Assembly: GCA_027627225.1 (NCBI GenBank)
Contig: CM051025.1
Span: 53,400,681 to 53,464,680 of the forward strand
Direction of reading: 5' to 3'
Length of the DNA: 64,000 nucleotides
From: Congeria kusceri
Lineage: Eukaryota > Mollusca > Bivalvia > Myida > Dreissenidae
Part shown: positions 61,001 to 64,000 of the stretch, piece after piece
How the letters are laid out: each line of letters begins with the position of its first letter
Numbering within the stretch: position 1 is the stretch's first letter
The notes under the pieces: model-generated
Database searches by the model: none
What the model was told of the DNA's origin: nothing
The model's input: the letters and a program-made list of their open reading frames with translations, nothing else
Made by a program: the position numbers and the translations under genes

Positions 61001-62322
61001 TATCCCATAGCTTGTTTCGTATGATCTGTGTTACTGCATTATTCAGACATGGTCATTAGTTACTATCCCATAGCTTTGTTTGGTATGATCTGTGTTACTG
61101 TTGTTTGACTTGCAGAGAAAAAAATAATTATTGTTTAAATAACGATTAGCCAAAACACAGATGTAATGCGGATGTGAAGCTTTTCTTCTCTGTCTTTCTG
61201 ATAAAGAAGCATGTATAACTTTTGAATGCCATCATATTTTTCGAATGATTTGAAATGGGTGAGGGCTGGAATCAATGTTTCATTTGTTTCTTTTGTCCGC
61301 ATCATAAATGCAGCAAATACAACTGGATTAAATACACTCCTGCTTTCAAATATATGCCAACAGTTTCCACATTTATATTTTCTAACCATACTGGATCTAG
61401 AATATAACAAAGAATGAAATAATCAGTGTATTAATTCTATAAACCCGTTAGAAACATTTGCGAAAATTAAGAAATATTGGAACGGAGAGGATAACCCAGT
61501 AAATATATAATTATTTTTGAAAAATGCCATAAAATGTATAAAAACTACAAAAACATCAGGACTAACATATAGCAAATATTAATAAGGAAAAAAGTATATT
61601 AAAAATGCGTTCGCCGGGGCACTAACTTACGATATTCGGAACCAAAAATCTAACGCTCTAACCAGTCGGCCATTTTGACAAAGTAACAGTGTACCTTTAA
61701 CGCTATGAAGGTGATGCATGTGTTTTCCACACTACCGATGAAAAGCGTTATAAACGCTAAATTTATTTTTTTCATTTTATGATTAGATTTTTGGAGTCTA
61801 TGACAAAAACTTGGAAATTGTCTATTTGCTAATCTGTGTGGAAGACACATTCCATGATCTAAAATACACTAGTGTTTTATAGTTTTAAAGTTCCATAGTA
61901 ACCTTGCACGTCACGTTTAAACATGACGGTATCACTACGTGTCTTTCAGCACCGCTGGGAGGTGAATGCAGGCCAATGTGGCGTGTGCGGGGATCCCTGG
62001 GACGCCAAACCACGTGACCACGAGGCCGGCGGCAGGTACGCCAGTGGTATCACCACCGCCGTCTTCCAGTCGGGGTCGGCGGTCAACGTAATGGTAGAGG
62101 TCTCCAACGCTAACGGCATTGGTTACTTTGAATTTCGTCTTTGTGCCAAAGATAACTCAAGCACCGAGGTAACACAAGAGTGTCTCGATGCTGGGTTACT
62201 AGACATAGGACCCAAAGATACCAGGTACACTAAAGTTAAAGACGGCATCGATGAAGTGACTGTCCGCCTACCGTTTGGGCTAACGTGCGAACATTGCGTG
62301 TTGCAGTGGAAGTATAACGCAG
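57934..62322 (+). CDS. AA15-type LPMO-like secreted protein, 5' two coding exons (57934-58089, 61950-62322); histidine brace lost
   Basis: Exon 1 encodes 52 residues and ends at donor AAG|GTAATT. A 3860-bp intron ends in tgtctttcag. Exon 2 adds 124 codons plus one base and ends at GCAG|GTACGT. Residues 1-17 form a signal peptide (hydrophobic LLVYLLL, likely cleavage after VSG). Family hallmarks seen are GRLLYPP at 19-25, SLWRHGY, CGG near 49, CGVCGD at 62-67, EAGG at 77-80, GYFEFRLC at 110-117 and TCEHCVLQWKY at 164-174. AA15 enzymes cleave chitin or cellulose oxidatively using copper held by the mature N-terminal His and a second His two residues before the GYFEF-type motif. Here these positions are Gln18 and Gly108. 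A glycosylation sequon lies at Asn121. The C-terminal exon, which should carry the axial Tyr region and last cysteines, was not found before 64000. The protein is probably non-catalytic: a carbohydrate-binding or structural paralogue, or a decaying gene. Confidence 0.85.
59660..59726. repeat. (CAC)n(CAA)n microsatellite
   Basis: CACCAC repetition for about 45 bases followed by CAACAA. Lies inside the LPMO-like intron. Confidence 0.95.
60978..61100. repeat. 63-bp tandem duplication
   Basis: attcagacatggtcattagt...gatctgtgttactg occurs at 60978 and again at 61041 with a few differences. Confidence 0.95.
61135..61399 (-). CDS. Candidate terminal exon nested in the LPMO-like intron
   Basis: Not recognised. 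On the minus strand a good acceptor (tttgttatattctag) at about 61400 opens a frame of some 87 codons ending in TAA at 61135-61137. The peptide contains CGNC near its start, then FNPVVFAAFMMRTKETNE and KLYMLLYQKDREEKL, with balanced composition unlike random AT-rich translation. No AATAAA was seen immediately downstream on the minus strand, and I could not identify upstream exons. It could be the last exon of a nested antisense gene or a pseudogene remnant. Confidence 0.35.
61605..61676 (-). repeat. tRNA-like fragment (SINE head)
   Basis: The minus strand reads ATGGCCGACTGGTTAGAGCG (good A box), then TTGGTTCCGAATATCG (B-box-like) at shorter than normal distance, as if the anticodon arm were deleted. 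Lies in the LPMO-like intron. Confidence 0.35.
61950..62322 (+). CDS. LPMO-like exon 2: core of the AA15 domain
   Basis: The exon starts after tgtctttcag and reads in phase 0 from exon 1, joining CGGLK to HRWEVNAGQC, as expected for the family. It ends in phase 1 inside the Gly codon of KYNAG, where AA15 proteins continue with an NSWG-like segment. GC content is clearly higher than in the flanking intron. Reading past the donor stays open to a stop at 62445-62447 and gives a hydrophobic tail with no family resemblance, so splicing is preferred. Gly108 (GGC) occupies the second copper His site. Confidence 0.85.
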
Positions 62323-64000
62323 GTACGTCTACTGTCTTTACTGTCATTGCTACGAGTAACTTCGCATTCATACTTGTTCCCCTACAATTTGTGTCTGTAT
62401 CTGGCGGAAGTCAGCTCGAATCATACCAGCTCATCAATACAAGCTAATTTCAAAGGCAATCCATTTTCTTTAATAAGCTATTCCGTAATATAATTTATGC
62501 GTTTTTTGCCACCTGTGAGGTATCAAAAGTATACAGTATGACATGAAATATGTGTAAAATGGGCGGATATAAAAATGACACTTCGCCCAAAAAGTTATGA
62601 TAGTTTCACGCTATATACATACTCATGTTTTACAGTAATCACATTATAAATAATCGTCCTGTCTACATAAATGCGCTAAGATGTAAACGTATTATGAATC
62701 TAGCCAGTATTTTAAAGCCCCTTTTACTACTATATTTGGTTTATTTGAGTTGAACTTAAAATGTCAAGTTCTGGTCACATTTGTAATGAGACACACACTG
62801 CTTTTTGTTCGAAACAGGAATATGACAGTAAATTTGCTGAAGCTTACGGTGCAAAGTATATGAAATCATGAATGAAAAGCAACATAACGATTTTTATAAA
62901 TGAAATAAATACCGATATATTTAATTTCCCCTGATTAACTTTCAGAATACCGAAGACAATTGTGTATTTTGTTAATGGTTCGCATGATAAATAAATATTG
63001 CTAAGGGGTTCCCATTTATATTATGAAAATTAATTCTCTGTAACTTTTCTGTAATTGCCTCTGGTATCTTGCAAATCATGTCAGAGGATCTTTAAAAACA
63101 GACGGTTAAAGAGTTTCCTGGAATGGCTAAAGATCTGAACGTTCAGTGTATACATTTGCAATGGATTTATCTGCGAGAATTTATCTCACAGCCCCATCCC
63201 CAAAAGCAAGATTTGTGAATGACACCGAAAACATAACGTCACCGATGTCGTTTGTCACGCACATATGTATTAAATCATAACGGAACTTTACTGCTTTGAA
63301 ATTTATGATGTTGAATACTCCCAGCACGTGATGTATACGTATGTTAAGACGCTAACGTTATGCTAAATTAAAATGGGGTGTTATACTGCCTAGAGCAGCG
63401 GTAATAACGTCGAACATTTTTCATTGAATGTCATGTGTATTGATAGTTGACAGATGCCGTTCACAGATTCATTGGTTTTGTTTCAGAGATTTTGAGAACA
63501 TAAAATGTGCTCGTGCTCCAATTTTAGACGTAATATACGTGAAGACATTAATTAAAAATATTCGAATTAAACACTCTTAATTGGGTTAAAAAATACTGAA
63601 CACTTACAACAATTATCTGACTATCTACTATTAATACGTTACAGTTATGTATATTACTATTTCAAGACATATTCATATGGCAAGATGAACATTGTAATCG
63701 TACAATATATTAAGTACTACGTATTTCCCACGGTCAATTGCATTACCGAAATGCAGACTTCAGATACGGATACAGAAAATTAGATATCAACGAACACAGT
63801 CGTAAATTATGCAAACAATTTACAGCGTCATAAAATAAACATTGTTAGAATATTTGTTAAGTTATTTGCATATGAATGCAATTTAAAACAATACTTCCGC
63901 ACATAAAAAGATAACTGCGTTGTTTTTCTAATTAACTCGAAAATTATTAATTTAAATCGCAATTTAACAATTACGAAAAACGTGTCGCATATCGTCAACC
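62323..64000. other. Start of LPMO-like intron 2, no exon found
   Basis: Begins with donor GTACGT. AG sites with pyrimidine tracts at about 62944 and 63486 were translated in the required phase and do not give the expected NSWG-like continuation. Confidence 0.6.

Larger units (their letters stand above)
58090..61949 (+). other. LPMO-like gene intron 1 (3.86 kb)
   Basis: GT-AG intron. It contains a CAC/CAA trinucleotide repeat (about 59665-59726), a 63-bp tandem duplication (60978-61100), a minus-strand coding-like terminal exon (61135-61399) and a minus-strand tRNA-like fragment (61605-61676). The rest (58160-59650 and 59760-60970) is AT-rich, and I see no gene or recognisable repeat in it. 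Confidence 0.75.

Noticed and set aside
62123..62371. Minus-strand 82-codon frame
   Set aside because: Antisense of LPMO-like exon 2.
62323..62447. Read-through of LPMO-like exon 2 to a stop at 62447
   Set aside because: A consensus donor (GCAG|GTACGT) sits where the family has an exon junction; the read-through tail has no AA15 resemblance. It is kept only as a possible minor isoform.

Overview
This window looks like AT-rich nuclear DNA of a bivalve mollusc. Genes are sparse, candidate coding segments are short exons with GT-AG boundaries, and the intergenic space is packed with repeats I recognise as mollusc-type: foldback elements built on GTGCAGTCCGCAC motifs, 'aggtcacacttagaggtcaaag' type 160-bp tandem monomers, and 'acaagctttttcttcaattt' type 150-bp monomers. 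The genus cannot be fixed from sequence alone. No bacterial-style operon, CRISPR array or rRNA is present.

Layout. 1-13.5 kb: dispersed and short-tandem mollusc repeats, a 768-bp MITE (1974-2741) and one small coding-like ORF (7134-7352). 13.58-14.52 kb: a non-autonomous hAT-like element with a perfect 8-bp target duplication. 15.1-30.1 kb: nested mobile DNA. A long repeat (R1) is followed by a putative 4.1-kb inverted-repeat element (17.56-21.64 kb) with iterated TTTGCCA/TTTTCCA arrays at its ends and several phase-compatible minus-strand exons inside. Next comes a decayed minus-strand non-LTR retrotransposon (ORF1, endonuclease, reverse transcriptase, RNase H), then a second copy of the long repeat (R2), a 5'-truncated retrotransposon relative, and the head of a third repeat copy. 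33.2-38.1 kb: families of roughly 160-bp tandem mollusc repeats, one containing a perfect 47-bp-arm palindrome. 40.4-40.9 kb: CATA/GCGTC microsatellite. 41.06-43.99 kb: a satellite of 74-bp monomers with a 76-bp variant. 44.2-57 kb: SINE-like tRNA pieces, a 160-codon open exon carrying two in-frame TAA codons (48.17-48.65 kb), a GAT-rich microsatellite, and three foldback/MITE elements (54.4, 55.4, 56.5 kb).

57.9-62.3 kb holds the one gene I can name by family: the first two coding exons of an AA15-type lytic polysaccharide monooxygenase (LPMO)-like secreted protein. Its signal peptide, RLxxPPxR segment, CGG, CGVCGD, GYFEFRLC and TCxxCVLQWKY motifs are present, but both copper-binding histidines of the family's histidine brace are replaced (Gln at mature position 1, Gly at the second position). 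The last exon lies beyond the window. A minus-strand, membrane-protein-like exon lies about 0.7 kb upstream in divergent orientation, and a minus-strand coding-like terminal exon sits inside the LPMO intron.

Most other short ORFs are low-complexity or antisense artefacts and are not annotated. Exon calls other than the LPMO and the retrotransposon rest on splice-site and reading-frame inspection only.
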